This document shows, piece after piece, positions 52,501 through 60,200 of a stretch of 64,000 bases of DNA. Source of the stretch: Arenicola marina (Eukaryota; Annelida; Polychaeta; Arenicolidae); NCBI GenBank assembly GCA_964019135.1, contig OZ025263.1:37426133-37490132 (forward strand). The letters are read 5' to 3'. Position 1 is the first letter of the stretch, and every line of letters starts with the position of its first letter. The position numbers and the translations under genes are program-made. The notes under the pieces were generated by a model that saw only the letters and a list, made by a program, of their open reading frames with translations, was not told the DNA's origin and made no database searches.

Positions 52501-54227
52501 CCGCAGTAACTACCGACACGACCTGGGTAACCTTTGTGTGGCCCGACCCGCAGTAACTACCAACACGACCTGGGTAACCTTTGTGTGGCCTGACCCGCAG
52601 TAACCAGAAACACGACCTGGGTAACCTTTGTGTGGCCCGACCCGCAGTAACTACAGGCACGACCTGGGTAACCTTTGTGTGGCCCGACCCGCAGTAACTA
52701 CCAACACGACCTGGGTAACCTTTGTGTGGCCCGACCCGCAGTAACTACCAACACGACCTGGGTAACCTTTGTGTGGCCCGACCCGCAGTAACTACAGACA
52801 CAACCTGGGTAACCTTTGTGTGGCCCGACCCGCAGTAACTACCAACACGACCTGGGTAACCTTTGTGTGGCCCGACCCGCAGTAACTACCAACACGACCT
52901 GGGTAACCTTTGTGTGGCCCGACCCGCAGTAACTACCGACACGACCTGGGTAACCTTTGTGTGGCCCGACCCGCAGTAACTACAGACACAACCTGGGTAA
53001 CCTTTGTGTGGCCCGACCCGCAGTAACTACCGACACGACCTGGGTAACTTTGTGTGGCCCGACCCGCAGTAACTACCAACACGACCAGGGTAACCTTTGT
53101 GTGGCCCGACCCGCAGTAACTACAGACACGACCTGGGTAACCTTTTTTGTGGCCCGACCCGCAGTAACTACCGACACGACCTGGGTAACCTTTGTGTGGC
53201 CCGACCCGCAGTAACTACCAACACGACCTGGGTAACCTTTGTGAGGCCCGACCCGCAGTAACTACCAACACGACCTAGGTAACCTTTTTTGTGGCCCGAC
53301 CCGCAGTAACTACCGACACGACCTGGGTAACCTTTTTTGTGGCCCGACCCGCAGTAACTACAGACACGACCTGGGTAAGCTTTGTGTGGCCCGACCCGCA
53401 GTAACTACAGACACGACCTGGGTAACCTTTGTGTGGCCTGACCCGCAGTAACCACAAACACGACCTGGGTAACCATTGTGTGGCCCGACCCGCAGTAACT
53501 ACAGACACGACCTGGGTAACCTTTGTGTGGCCCGACCCGCAGTAACTACCGACACGACCTGGGTAACCTTTTTTGTGGCCCGGCCCGCAGTAACTACCGA
53601 CACGACCTGGGTAACCTTTGTGTGGCCCGACCCGCAGTAACTACCGACACGACCTGGGTAACCTTTGTGTGGCCCGACCCGCAGTAACTACCAACACGAC
53701 CTGGGTAACCTTTTTTGTGGCCCGACCCGCAGTAACTACCAACACGACCTGGGTAACCTTTGTGTGGCCCGACCCGCATTAACTACAGACACGACCTGGG
53801 TAACCTTTGTGTGGCCCGACCCGCAGTAACTACAGACACGACCTGGGTAACCTTTGTGTGGCCCGACCCGCATTAACTACAGACACGACCTGGGTAACCT
53901 TTGTGTGGCCCGACCCTCAGTAACTACAAACACGTCGTTAGTAGAAATGTATAAATACAACCCTAACTTCAACAGCTGCTACAAATTGTCTTTAAATGCA
54001 TCGTTCGATGTACTTGTTAATTCTGTAGGTTAATGTTGCACTTCATTACTCTAATTTTAACCATCAGGTCAAAAGATGCCGGACCGTGAGTTTAGCGAAG
54101 AGCAACTAGAGGACATGTGGGATGACATCAGCAGTGACCTGTCGGCCATCTTCCAGGGCCGGGCAGCCCTGCCCAGTGACGTCACGCCCTTCGACGCAGC
54201 GTCCGGTGTGGAGCTGGAAGAGCAGCG
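4493..54227 (+). CDS. TIMELESS: TIMELESS (timeout/TIM1-type) replication fork protection protein, internal 12 exons
   Basis: Seen: twelve exons at 4493-4594, 10683-10723, 11511-11625, 20203-20267, 28487-28555, 37409-37673, 37912-38024, 45689-45793, 45899-46002, 48323-48401, 48664-48800 and 54068-54227 splice into one open frame of 1355 nt. All borders are GT-AG and phases match (introns 1 to 12: 0,2,0,2,2,0,2,2,1,2,1,2). The peptide is colinear with vertebrate TIMELESS from roughly residue 145 to residue 640 as I remember it, so the start codon and the C-terminal third (including the PARP1-binding region) lie outside. Known: TIMELESS with TIPIN, CLASPIN and AND-1 stabilises replication forks in the nucleus and supports ATR-CHK1 signalling; the yeast counterpart is Tof1/Swi1. 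The N-terminal part is an alpha-helical repeat fold. Two basic clusters, in e6 and e11, look like nuclear localisation or DNA-contact segments. It resembles the replication-type protein more than the insect circadian paralogue tim. No stop or frameshift was found in any exon. Confidence 0.96.
4660..10520. repeat. 51-bp minisatellite (intron 1)
   Basis: About 115 copies of a 51-bp unit (17 codons), for example ggtcgccgagctggtggtta followed by ggccgccagtaatgagtgag. The array starts 65 bp after the e1 donor. Because 51 is a multiple of three and several frames lack stops, both strands show very long false open frames. Early units include a variant with aaagagaaagggacg. A dimer (102-bp) pattern alternates between about 7500 and 7760. 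A marked variant (gagagacccc) recurs 2549 bp apart, at 7163 and 9712, which is fifty units less one base. Confidence 0.98.
10521..10682 (+). other. Unique 3' end of intron 1
   Basis: 162 bp of non-repeat sequence from the end of the 51-bp array to the acceptor of e2, with a T-rich tract before ttttaacttcag. Nothing else recognised. Confidence 0.8.
10683..10723 (+). CDS. TIMELESS: TIMELESS exon e2 (short)
   Basis: A 41-nt exon encoding [11 protein letters not shown] plus the first two bases of a Trp codon, which e3 completes. Acceptor is ttttaacttcag and donor is a near-perfect gtaagt. The same donor context is repeated 99 and 198 bp downstream (GT at 10823 and 10922). Read-through gives TAA directly after the Trp codon. 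Confidence 0.95.
10720..10955 (+). repeat. 99-bp tandem repeat that duplicates the e2 splice donor
   Basis: Two full 99-bp units and a partial third. Each starts tatg/gtaagtggcactga, the first being the true e2/intron 2 junction, and the copies have GT at 10823 and 10922. The unit is itself built from two related halves sharing ccatggcagttc and gcactgattgg. It looks like an early stage of the donor-anchored arrays seen in other introns. Confidence 0.93.
10956..11510 (+). other. Remainder of intron 2
   Basis: Non-tandem sequence with a short run of gtgacattggtgac and actgaatattactgaatg repeats near 11020-11085, then a MITE-like segment (listed separately), then the pyrimidine-rich acceptor of e3. 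A 60-codon frame over e3 is only the exon extended into its flanks. Confidence 0.7.
11231..11451. mobile_element. Possible MITE-like element in intron 2
   Basis: About 220 bp bounded by an imperfect inverted repeat: gtattcataat near 11239 faces attatgaag near 11438. The start caggggccgtattcataat resembles the ends of short non-autonomous elements common in marine animals. Internal short palindromes (aaaagtacgtttt) add to this. No clear target-site duplication is visible, so the call is tentative. Confidence 0.35.
11511..11625 (+). CDS. TIMELESS: TIMELESS exon e3
   Basis: 115 nt: one base finishing Trp, then 38 codons ending in [10 protein letters not shown], the strongly conserved TIMELESS segment. 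Acceptor is gtttgtcccag, donor gtaacc. The phase agrees with both neighbours. Confidence 0.96.
11717..19428 (+). repeat. 46-bp minisatellite (intron 3) carrying 3'-splice-site-like motifs
   Basis: About 168 copies of a 46-bp unit, very uniform, length fitting 167.7 units exactly. Each unit holds gctgactggcctctgccttacag/gag, which reads as a branch-point-like CTGAC, a pyrimidine-rich stretch and a CAG/G acceptor about 20 nt later. Variants: cccggg for cactgg, ttacaag, ttactgg, ggtctctg. The ttacaag variant recurs at 15651, 15927, 16479 and 17123, spaced 6, 12 and 14 whole units, so blocks of units were copied together. Confidence 0.98.
19429..20165. mobile_element. Non-autonomous DNA transposon (MITE) with terminal inverted repeats, 737 bp including TA
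   Basis: The left end (TA)CCATCATTTACGTATG and onward to ggaacacc is matched by the reverse complement of the right end, CCGTCATTTACGTATG to ggaacacc, with two mismatches in about 28 bp. TA flanks both ends, fitting a TA target duplication. The motif tgttttRgWacacc is repeated inside the left end (19445, 19472, 19524, 19567) and near the right end (20101). There is no transposase. The interior holds two short frames of 81 codons, one per strand, and a minus-strand frame (19638-19742) with an acidic DSDDEEF stretch; none can be assigned. TA duplication suggests a Tc1/mariner-like or other TA-targeting superfamily, but the end sequence is not one I recognise. Confidence 0.85.
20203..20267 (+). 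CDS. TIMELESS: TIMELESS exon e4
   Basis: 65 nt encoding [11 protein letters not shown] and a following acidic segment, ending two bases into a Lys codon. Acceptor ttgttttag, donor gtaagc. It matches the NPEQL-type region that follows MFR-x-Q in vertebrate TIMELESS. It lies only 37 bp after the right end of the inserted DNA transposon. Confidence 0.93.
20302..28267. repeat. 27-bp minisatellite (intron 4), pyrimidine-rich
   Basis: About 295 copies of a 27-bp unit (tattataatg then tctcccctccctgtccg). The array starts about 35 bp after the e4 donor and ends 219 bp before e5. The consensus has no AG dinucleotide. Units of 25 bp (tattattg) mark block borders at 23724, 24749, 24962, 26202, 26524, 26846 and 27276. 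322-bp blocks follow in tandem at 26202-26845, and two blocks of about 1240 bp (from 23724 and 24962) are almost identical over at least 900 bp. Long false frames on both strands arise because 27 is a multiple of three. Confidence 0.98.
28268..28486 (+). other. Unique 3' end of intron 4
   Basis: 219 bp of ordinary sequence between the 27-bp array and e5, with the acceptor gtccttgcag. Nothing else recognised. Confidence 0.8.
28487..28555 (+). CDS. TIMELESS: TIMELESS exon e5
   Basis: 69 nt encoding a charged helix ending [10 protein letters not shown], with the Arg codon split across intron 5. Acceptor gtccttgcag, donor gtacgg. It corresponds to the segment just before the conserved HSRFGG motif. 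The reading frame stays open into the intron 5 repeats up to 29117. Confidence 0.94.
28556..37297 (+). repeat. 33-bp minisatellite (intron 5) with joined AG/GT motifs
   Basis: Roughly 270-290 copies of a 33-bp unit, gtgtatctacacccagacac then tcacaccttacag, with shorter forms of 29, 27 and 25 bp. The first, shortened unit begins at the e5 donor (gtacggcaccagacac). Every unit border reads ccttacag/gtgtat. Marker variants define higher-order blocks: tgtatctacgcc at 32391, 32751, 33210, 33702 and 34029, with spacings 360, 459, 492 and 327 that differ by whole 33-bp units; cctgtgtatctacacccact near 35910, 36129, 36408 and 36750; and three 72-bp units with gtgtatgtatatgccg at 37111, 37183 and 37255. 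Confidence 0.97.
37298..37408 (+). other. Unique 3' end of intron 5
   Basis: 111 bp between the 33-bp array and e6, ending in a T-rich tract and atttgcag. Confidence 0.8.
37409..37673 (+). CDS. TIMELESS: TIMELESS exon e6 (largest exon here)
   Basis: 265 nt. It opens with HSRFGGTF, the best-known conserved motif of TIMELESS/timeout proteins, continues through a KSISDND segment, a basic run [10 protein letters not shown] that could serve as a nuclear signal or DNA contact, and a helical block with [14 protein letters not shown]. Acceptor atttgcag, donor gtgacc, ending in phase 0. Confidence 0.97.
37674..37911 (+). other. Intron 6, short and array-free
   Basis: 238 bp of ordinary intron sequence between e6 and e7; donor gtgacc, acceptor tggcccacag. 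One of three introns here without tandem repeats. Confidence 0.9.
37912..38024 (+). CDS. TIMELESS: TIMELESS exon e7
   Basis: 113 nt encoding [11 protein letters not shown] and then [18 protein letters not shown], almost identical in pattern to vertebrate TIMELESS. Acceptor tggcccacag, donor gtacgt. Ends two bases into a Gly codon completed by e8. Confidence 0.97.
38056..45654 (+). repeat. G-rich minisatellite of about 44 bp with variable G runs (intron 7)
   Basis: Around 155 copies of gaggtgtggtacttccaatg then ccgtgatggcgagggt followed by 5 to 14 G. The variable G run and linkers (gtggagtgag, ggtggtggtgg, gagggaggtgagt, gttgaggtg, tgttggaatgag) make the period vary from about 40 to 60 bp. 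It starts about 30 bp after the e7 donor and runs to 34 bp before e8. From about 44170 on, units have a less extended G run. One-base irregularities cluster from about 39940 to 41560, next to the gap. Confidence 0.96.
41565..41764. other. Assembly gap (200 N)
   Basis: Exactly 200 N inside the G-rich array of intron 7. Units on both sides are of the same family, so the true length of the array is unknown. The irregular units just left of the gap suggest poor base calls. Confidence 0.99.
45689..45793 (+). CDS. TIMELESS: TIMELESS exon e8
   Basis: 105 nt encoding [14 protein letters not shown] and a Met-rich helix ending KKEAIVWSR. Acceptor tctttttccag, donor gtgggt. The split Arg codon is completed by e9, 105 bp downstream. 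Confidence 0.96.
45794..45898 (+). other. Intron 8, short and array-free
   Basis: 105 bp, donor gtgggt, acceptor gtgtttccag. Ordinary A/T-rich intron with no repeat. Confidence 0.92.
45899..46002 (+). CDS. TIMELESS: TIMELESS exon e9
   Basis: 104 nt encoding [12 protein letters not shown] and ending RESSRVLK plus one base. Acceptor gtgtttccag, donor gtaagg. The last ten or so exon bases and the donor are repeated about 64 times in the following 32-bp array. Confidence 0.96.
46003..48050 (+). repeat. 32-bp minisatellite (intron 9) repeating the e9 splice donor
   Basis: About 64 copies of a 32-bp unit, gtaaggcgtccatcgctcca then gggtcaycaagg. The first unit starts exactly at the real donor GT (46003) and the next GT is at 46035. 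The unit end gggtcatcaagg closely matches the exon end gagtcctcaagg. Before about 47040 nearly all units keep GGGTAAGG; after that about half read GGGCAAGG. Two shortened units lack catcaa near 47430-47500. Confidence 0.97.
48051..48322 (+). other. Unique 3' end of intron 9
   Basis: 272 bp, A/T-rich, with no repeat. A 63-codon frame from 48214 is only e10 extended upstream. Acceptor tgtattttcag. Confidence 0.8.
48323..48401 (+). CDS. TIMELESS: TIMELESS exon e10
   Basis: 79 nt encoding [19 protein letters not shown], a conserved TIMELESS block, ending two bases into an Arg codon. Acceptor tgtattttcag, donor gtgagt. Confidence 0.96.
48402..48663 (+). other. Intron 10, short and array-free
   Basis: 262 bp, donor gtgagt, acceptor tcctgtctcag. 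Contains a tiny run of the hexamer cataaa near 48505. No minisatellite. Confidence 0.9.
48664..48800 (+). CDS. TIMELESS: TIMELESS exon e11
   Basis: 137 nt encoding [18 protein letters not shown] followed by a basic tail [10 protein letters not shown] that resembles the Lys/Arg-rich segment at this place in vertebrate TIMELESS. Acceptor tcctgtctcag, donor gtaacc. The last 15 exon bases are copied with one mismatch into the 47-bp repeat of intron 11. Confidence 0.96.
48801..53938 (+). repeat. 47-bp minisatellite (intron 11) repeating the e11 exon-intron junction
   Basis: About 109 copies of a 47-bp unit, gtaacctttgtgtggcccga then cccgcagtaactac and acacgacctgg. The first unit starts at the real donor GT (48801) and is 56 bp long owing to an extra gtaaccta-like piece. 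The unit end acacgacctgg/gtaacc copies the e11 end acaccacctgg/gtaacc. A 13-unit block of 611 bp is duplicated (49357-49967 and 49968 onward). A variant with ttttttgtggcc and the form ctaccgacacg dominate after about 51300. Period 47 is not a multiple of three, so the long minus-strand frames cycle through all three phases. Confidence 0.97.
53939..54067 (+). other. Unique 3' end of intron 11
   Basis: 129 bp of A/T-rich sequence up to the acceptor ttaaccatcag of e12. Nothing else seen. Confidence 0.8.
54068..54227 (+). CDS. TIMELESS: TIMELESS exon e12
   Basis: 160 nt encoding an acidic segment with [12 protein letters not shown] and ending [16 protein letters not shown], matching the VVPFDAAS block of vertebrate TIMELESS. 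Acceptor ttaaccatcag, donor gtgagt. The first 37-bp repeat unit of intron 12 starts exactly at this donor GT. No later exon lies in the window. Confidence 0.95.
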
Positions 54228-57200
54228 GTGAGTGTGGGAGCCGCCTTAGTGCTGTCCCTGTCCGGTGGGTGTGGGAGCCGCCTTAGTGCTGTCCCTGTCC
54301 GGTGGGTGTGGGAGCCGCCTTAGTGCTGTCCCTGTCCGGTGGGTGTGGGAGCCGCCTTAGTGCTGTCCCTGTCCGGTGGGTGTGGAAGCCGCCTTAGTTC
54401 TGTCCCTGTCCGGTGGGTGTGGAAGCCGCCTTAGTTCTGTCCCTGTCCGGTGGCTGTGGGAGCCGCCTTAGTGCTGTTCCTGTCCGGTGGGTGTGGGAGC
54501 CGCCTTAGTGCTGTCCCTATCCGGTGGGTGTGGGAGCCGCCTTAGTGCTGTCCCTGTCCGGTAGGTGTGGGAGCCGCCTTAGTGCTGTCCCTGTCCGGTG
54601 GGTGTGGGAGCCGCCTTAGTGCTGTCCCTGTCCGGTGGGTGTGGGAGCCGCCTTAGTGCTGTCCCTGTCCGGTGGGTGTGGGAGCCGCCTTAGTGCTGTT
54701 CCTGTCCGGTGGGTGTGGGAGCCGCCTTACTGCTGTCCCTGTCCGGTGGGTGTGGAAGCCGCCTTAGTGCTGTCCCTGTCCGGTGGGTGTGGGAGCCGCC
54801 TTAGTGCTGTCCCTGTCCGGTGGGTGTGGGAGCCGCCTTAGTGCTGTCCCTGTCCGGTGGGTGTGGGAGCCGCCTTAGTGCTGTCCCTGTCCGGTGTGTG
54901 TGGGAGCCGCCTTAGTGCTGTCCCTGTCCGGTGGGTGTGGGAGCCGCCTTAGTGCTGTCCCTGTCCGGTGGGTGTGGGAGCCGCCTTAGTTCTGTCCCTG
55001 TCCGGTGGGTGTGGGAGCCGCCTTAGTGCTGTCCCTATCCGGTGGGTGTGGGAGCCGCCTTAGTGCTGTCCCTGTCCGGTGGGTGTGGGAGCCGCCTTAG
55101 TGCTGTCCCTGTCCGGTGAGTGTGGGAGCCGCCTTAGTGCTGTCCCTGTCCGGTGGCTGTGGGAGCCGCCTTAGTGTGCTGTCCCTGTCCGGTGGGTGTG
55201 GGAGCCGCCTTAGTGCTGTCCCTGTCCGGTGGGTGTGGGAGCCGCCTTAGTGCTGTCCCTGTCCGGTGGCTGTGGGAGCCGCCTTAGTGCTGTCCCTGTC
55301 CGGTGGCTGTGGGAGCCGCCTTAGTGCTGTCCCTGTCCGGTGGCTGTGGGAGCCGCCTTAGTGCTGTCCCTGTCCGGTGGGTGTGGGAGCCGCCTTAGTG
55401 CTGTCCCTGTCCGGTGTGTGTGGGAGCCGCCTTAGTGCTGTCCCTGTCCGGTGGGTGTGGGAGCCGCCTTAGTGCTGTCCCTGTCCGGTGGGTGTGGGAG
55501 CCGCCTTAGTGCTGTCCCGGTCCGGTGGCTGTGGGAGCCGCCTTAGTGCTGTCCCTGTCCGGTGGGTGTGGGAGCCGCCTTAGTGCTGTCCCTCTCCGGT
55601 GGGTGTGGGAGCCGCCTTAGTGCTGTCCCTGTCCGGTGGGTGTGGGAGCCGCCTTAGTGCTGTCCCTGTCCTGTGGGTGTGGGACCCGCCTTAGTGCTGT
55701 CCCTCTCCGGTGGGTGTGGGAGCCGCCTTAGTGCTGTCACTGTCCGGTGGGTGTGGGAGCCGCCTTAGTGCTGTCCCTGTCCGGTGGGTGTGGGAGCCGC
55801 CTTAGTGCTGTCCCTGTCCGGTGGGTGTGGGAGCCGCCTTAGTGCTGTCCCTGTCCGGTGGGTGTGGGAGCCGCCTTAGTGCTGTCCCTGTCCGGTGGCT
55901 GTGGGAGCCGCCTTAGTGCTGTCCCTGTCCGGTGGGTGTGGAAGCCGCCTTAGTGCTGTCCCTGTCCGGTGGGTGTGGGAGCCGCCTTAGTGCTGTCCCT
56001 GTCCGGTGGGTGTGGGAGCCGCCTTAGTGCTGTCCCTGTCCGGTGTGTGTGGGAGCCGCCTTAGTGCTGTCCCTGTCCGGTGGGTGTGGGAGCCGCCTTA
56101 GTGCTGTCCCTGTCCGGTGGGTGTGGGAGCCGCCTTAGTGTGCTGTCCCTGTCCGGTGGGTGTGGGAGCCGCCTTAGTGCTGTCCCTGTCCGGTGGGAGT
56201 GGGAGCCGCCTTAGTGCTGTCCCTGTCCGGTGGGTGTGGGAGCCGCCTTAGTGCTGTCCCTGTCCGGTGGGTGTGGGAGCCGCCTTAGTGCTGTCCCTGT
56301 CCGGTGGGAGTGGGAGCCGCCTTAGTGCTGTCCCTGTCCGGTGGGTGTGGGAGCCGCCTTAGTGCTGTCCCTGTCCGGTGGGTGTGGGAGCCGCCTTAGT
56401 GCGGTCCGGTGGGTGTGGGAGCCGCCTTAGTGCTGTCCCTGTCCGGTGGGTGTGGGAGCCGCCTCAGTGCGGTCCGGTGGGTGTGGGAGCCGCCTTAGTG
56501 CTGTCCGGTGGATGTGGGAGCCGCCTTAGTGCTGTCCCTGTCCGGTGGGTGTGGGAGCCGCCTTAGTGCTGTCCGGTGGGTGTGGGAGCCGCCTTACTGC
56601 TGTCCCTGTCCGGTGGGTGTGGGAGCCGCCTTAGTGCTGTCTCTGTCCGGTGGGTGTGGGAGCCGCCTTAGTGATATCCGGTGGGTGTGGGAGCCGCCTT
56701 AGTGCTGTCCCTGTCCGGTGGGTGTGGGAGCCGCCTTAGTGCTGTCCCTGTCCGGTGGGCGTGGGAGCCGCCTTAGTGCTGTCCCTGTCCGGTGGGTGTG
56801 GGAGCCGCCTTAGTGCTGTCCCTGTCCGGTGGGTGTGGGAGCCGCCTTAGTGCTGTCCCTGTCCGGTGGCTGTGGGAGCCGCCTTAGTGCTGTCCCTGTC
56901 CGGTGGGTGTGGGAGCCGCCTTAGTGCTGTCCCTGTCCGGTGGGTGTGGGAGCCGCCTTAGTGCTATCCGGTGGGTGTGGGAGCCGCCTTAGTGCTGTCC
57001 GGTGGGTGTGGGAGCCGCCTTAGTGCTGTCCCTGTCCGGTGGGTGTGGGAGCCGCCTTAGTGCTGTCCCTGTCCGGTGGGTGTGGGAGCCGCCTTAGTGC
57101 TGTCCCTGTCCGGTGGGTGTGGGAGCCGCCTTAGTGCTGTCCCTGTCCGGTGGGTGTGGGAGCCGCCTTAGTGCTGTCCGGTGGCTGTGGGAGCCGCCTT

Positions 57201-60200
57201 AGTGCTGTCCGGTGGGTGTGGGAGCCGCCTTAGTGCTGTCCCTGTCCGGTGGGTGTGGGAGCCGCCTTAGTGCTGTCCCTGTCCGGTGGATGTGGGAGCC
57301 GCCTTAGTGCTGTCCCTGTCCGGTGGGTGTGGGAGCCGCCTTAGTGCTGTCCCTGTCCGGTGGGTGTGGGAGCCGCCTTAGTGCTGTCCCTGTCCGGTGG
57401 GTGTGGGAGCCGCCTTAGTGCTGTCCCTGTCCGGTGGGTGTGGGAGCCGCCTTAGTGCGGTCCGGTGGCTGTGGGAGCCGCCTTAGTGCTGTCCGGTGGG
57501 TGTGGGAGCCGCCTTTGTGCTGTCCGGTGGGTGTGGGAGCCGCCTTAGTGCTGTCCCTGTCCGGTGGGTGTGGGAGCCGCCTTAGTGCTGTCCCTGCCCG
57601 GTGGATGTGGGAGCCGCCTTAGTGCTGTCCCTGTCCGGTGGGTGTGGGAGCCGCCTTAGTGCTGTCCCTGTCCGGTGGGTGTGGGAGCCGCCTTAGTGCT
57701 GTCCCTGTCCGGTGGGTGTGGGAGCCGCCTTAGTGCTGTCCGGTGGCTGTGGGAGCCGCCTTAGTGCTTTCCGGTGGGTGTGGGAGCCGCCTTAGTGCTG
57801 TCCCTGTCCGGTGGGTGTGGGAGCCGCCTTAGTGCTGTCCCTGTCCGGTGGGTGTGGGAGCCGCCTTAGTGCTGTTCCTGTCCGGTGGGTGTGGGAGCCG
57901 CCTTAGTGCTGTCCGATGGGTGTGGGAGCCGCCTTAGTGCTGTCCCTGTCCGGTAAGTGTGGGAGCCGCCTTAGTGCTGTCCCTGTCCGGTGGGTGTGGG
58001 AGCCGCCTTAGTGCTGTCCGATGGGTGTGGGAGCCGCCTTAGTGCTGTCCCTGTCCGGTGAGTGTGGGAGCCGCCTTAGTGCTGTCCCTGTCCGGTGGGT
58101 GTGGGAGCCGCCTTAGTGCTGTCCCTGTCCGGTGGCTGTGGGAGCCGCCTTAGTGCTGTCGCTGTCCGGTGGCTGTGGGAGCCGCCTTACTGCTGTCCCT
58201 GTCCGGTGGGTGTGGGAGCCGCCTTAGTGCTGTCCCTGTCCGGTGGGTGTGGGAGCCGCCTTAGTGCTGTCCCTGTCCGGTGGGTGTGGGAGCCGCCTTA
58301 GTGCTGTCCCTGTCCGGTGGGTGTGGGAGCCGCCTTAGTGCTGTCCCTGTCCGGTGGGTGTGGGAGCCGCCTTAGTGCTGTTCCTGTCCGGTGGGTGTGG
58401 GAGCCGCCTTACTGCTGTCCCTGTCCGGTGGCTGTGGGAGCCGCCTTAGTGCTGTCCCTGTCCGGTGGGTGTGGGAGCCGTCTTAGTGCTGTCCCTGTCC
58501 GGTGGGTGTGGGAGCCGCCTTAGTGCTGTCCCTGTCCGGTGGGTGTGGGAGCCGCCTTAGTGCTGTCCCTGTCCGGTAAGTGTGGGAGCCGCCTTAGTGC
58601 TGTTCCTGTCCGGTGGGTGTGGGAGCCGCCTTACTGCTGTCCCTGTCCGGTGGGTGTGGGAGCCGCCTTAGTGCTGTCCCTGTCCGGTGGGTGTGGGAGC
58701 CGCCTTAGTGCTGTTCCTGTCCGGTGGGTGTGGGAGCCGCCTTAGTGCTGTCCCTGTCCGGTGGGTGTGGGAGCCGCCTTAGTGCTGTCCCTGTCCGGTG
58801 GGTGTGGGAGCCGCCTTACTGCTGTCCCTGTCCGGTGGCTGTGGGAGCCGCCTTAGTGCTGTCCCTGTCCGGTGGGTGTGGGAGCCGCCTTAGTGCTGTC
58901 GCTGTCCGGCGGGTGTGGAGGCCGCCTTAGTGCTGTCCCTGTCCGGTGGGAGTGGGAGCCGCCTTAGTGCTGTCCCTGTCCGGTAGGTGTGGGAGCCGCC
59001 TTAGTGCTGTCCCTGCCCGGTGGGAGTGGGAGGCGCCTTAGTGCTGTCCCTGTCCGGTGGGTGTGGGAGCCGCCTTAGTGCTGTCCCTGTCCGGTGGGTG
59101 TGGGAGCCGCCTTAGTGCTGTCCCTGTCCGGTGGGTGTGGGAGCCGCCTTAGTGCTGTCCCTGTCCGGTGGGTGTGGAAGCCGCCTTAGTGCTGTCCCTG
59201 TCCGGTGGGTGTGGGAGCCGCCTTACTGCTGTCCCTGTGCGGTGGGTGTGAGAGCCGCCTTAGTGCTGTCCCTGTCCGGTGGGTGTGGGAGCCGCCTTAG
59301 TGCTGTCCCTGTCCGGTGGGTGTGGGAGCCGCCTTACTGCTGTCCCTGTGCGGTGGGTGTGAGAGCCGCCTTAGTGCTGTCCCTGTCCGGTGGGTGTGGG
59401 AGCCGCCTTAGTGCTGTCCCTGTCCGGTGGGTGTGGGAGCCGCCTTAGTGCTGTCCCTGTCCGGTGGGTGTGGGAGCCGCCTTAGTGCTGTCCCTGTCCG
59501 GTAAGTGTGGGAGCCGCCTTAGTGCTGTCCCTGTCCGGTGGGTGTGGGAGCCGCCTTAGTGCTGTCCCTGTCCGGTGGGTGTGGGAGCCGCCTTAGTGCT
59601 GTCCCTGTCCGGTGGGTTTGGGAGCCGCCTTAGTGCTGTCCGGTGGGTGTGGGAGCCGCCTTAGTGCTGTCCCTGTCCGGTGGGTGTGGGAGCCGCCTTA
59701 GTGCTGTCCCTGTCCGGTGGGTTTGGGAGCCGCCTTAGTGCTGTCCGGTGGGTGTGGGAGCCGCCTTAGTGCTCTCCCTGTCCGGTGGGTGTGGGAGCCG
59801 CCCTACTGCTGTCCCTGTCCGGTGGGTTTGGGAGCCGCCTTAGTGCTGTCCGGTGGGTGTGGGAGCCGCCTTAGTGCTGTCCCTGTCCGGTGGGTGTGGG
59901 AGCCGCCTTAGTGCTGTCCCTGTCCGGTGGGTGTGGGAGCCGCCTTAGTGCTGTCCGGTGGGTGTGGGAGCCGCCTTAGTGCTGTCCGGTGGGTATGGGA
60001 GCCGCCTTCGTGCTGTCCCTGTCCGGTGGGTGTGGGAGCCGCCTTAGTGCTGTCCCTGTCCGGTGGGTGTGGGAGCCGCCTTAGTGCTGTCCCTGTCCGG
60101 TGGCTGTGGGAGCCGCCTTAGTGCTGTCCCTGTCCGGTGTGTGTGGGAGCCGCCTTAGTGCTGTCCCTGTCCGGTGGGTCTGGGAGCCGCCTTACTGCTG

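Noticed and set aside
48806-53779. Minus-strand frames with [11 protein letters not shown]-like repeats
   Set aside because: The 47-bp unit is open in all three minus frames, so the translation simply cycles every 47 residues. It is antisense to intron 11.
48801-53938. CRISPR-like array
   Set aside because: Regular repeats, but with no unique spacers between them, and the setting is a split animal gene.
4493-54227. Circadian-type insect timeless (tim) instead of replication-type TIMELESS/timeout
   Set aside because: The exon peptides agree with vertebrate TIMELESS almost block by block, including PFDAAS and the basic tail after MLE; the insect clock paralogue is much more diverged in these blocks as I remember it.
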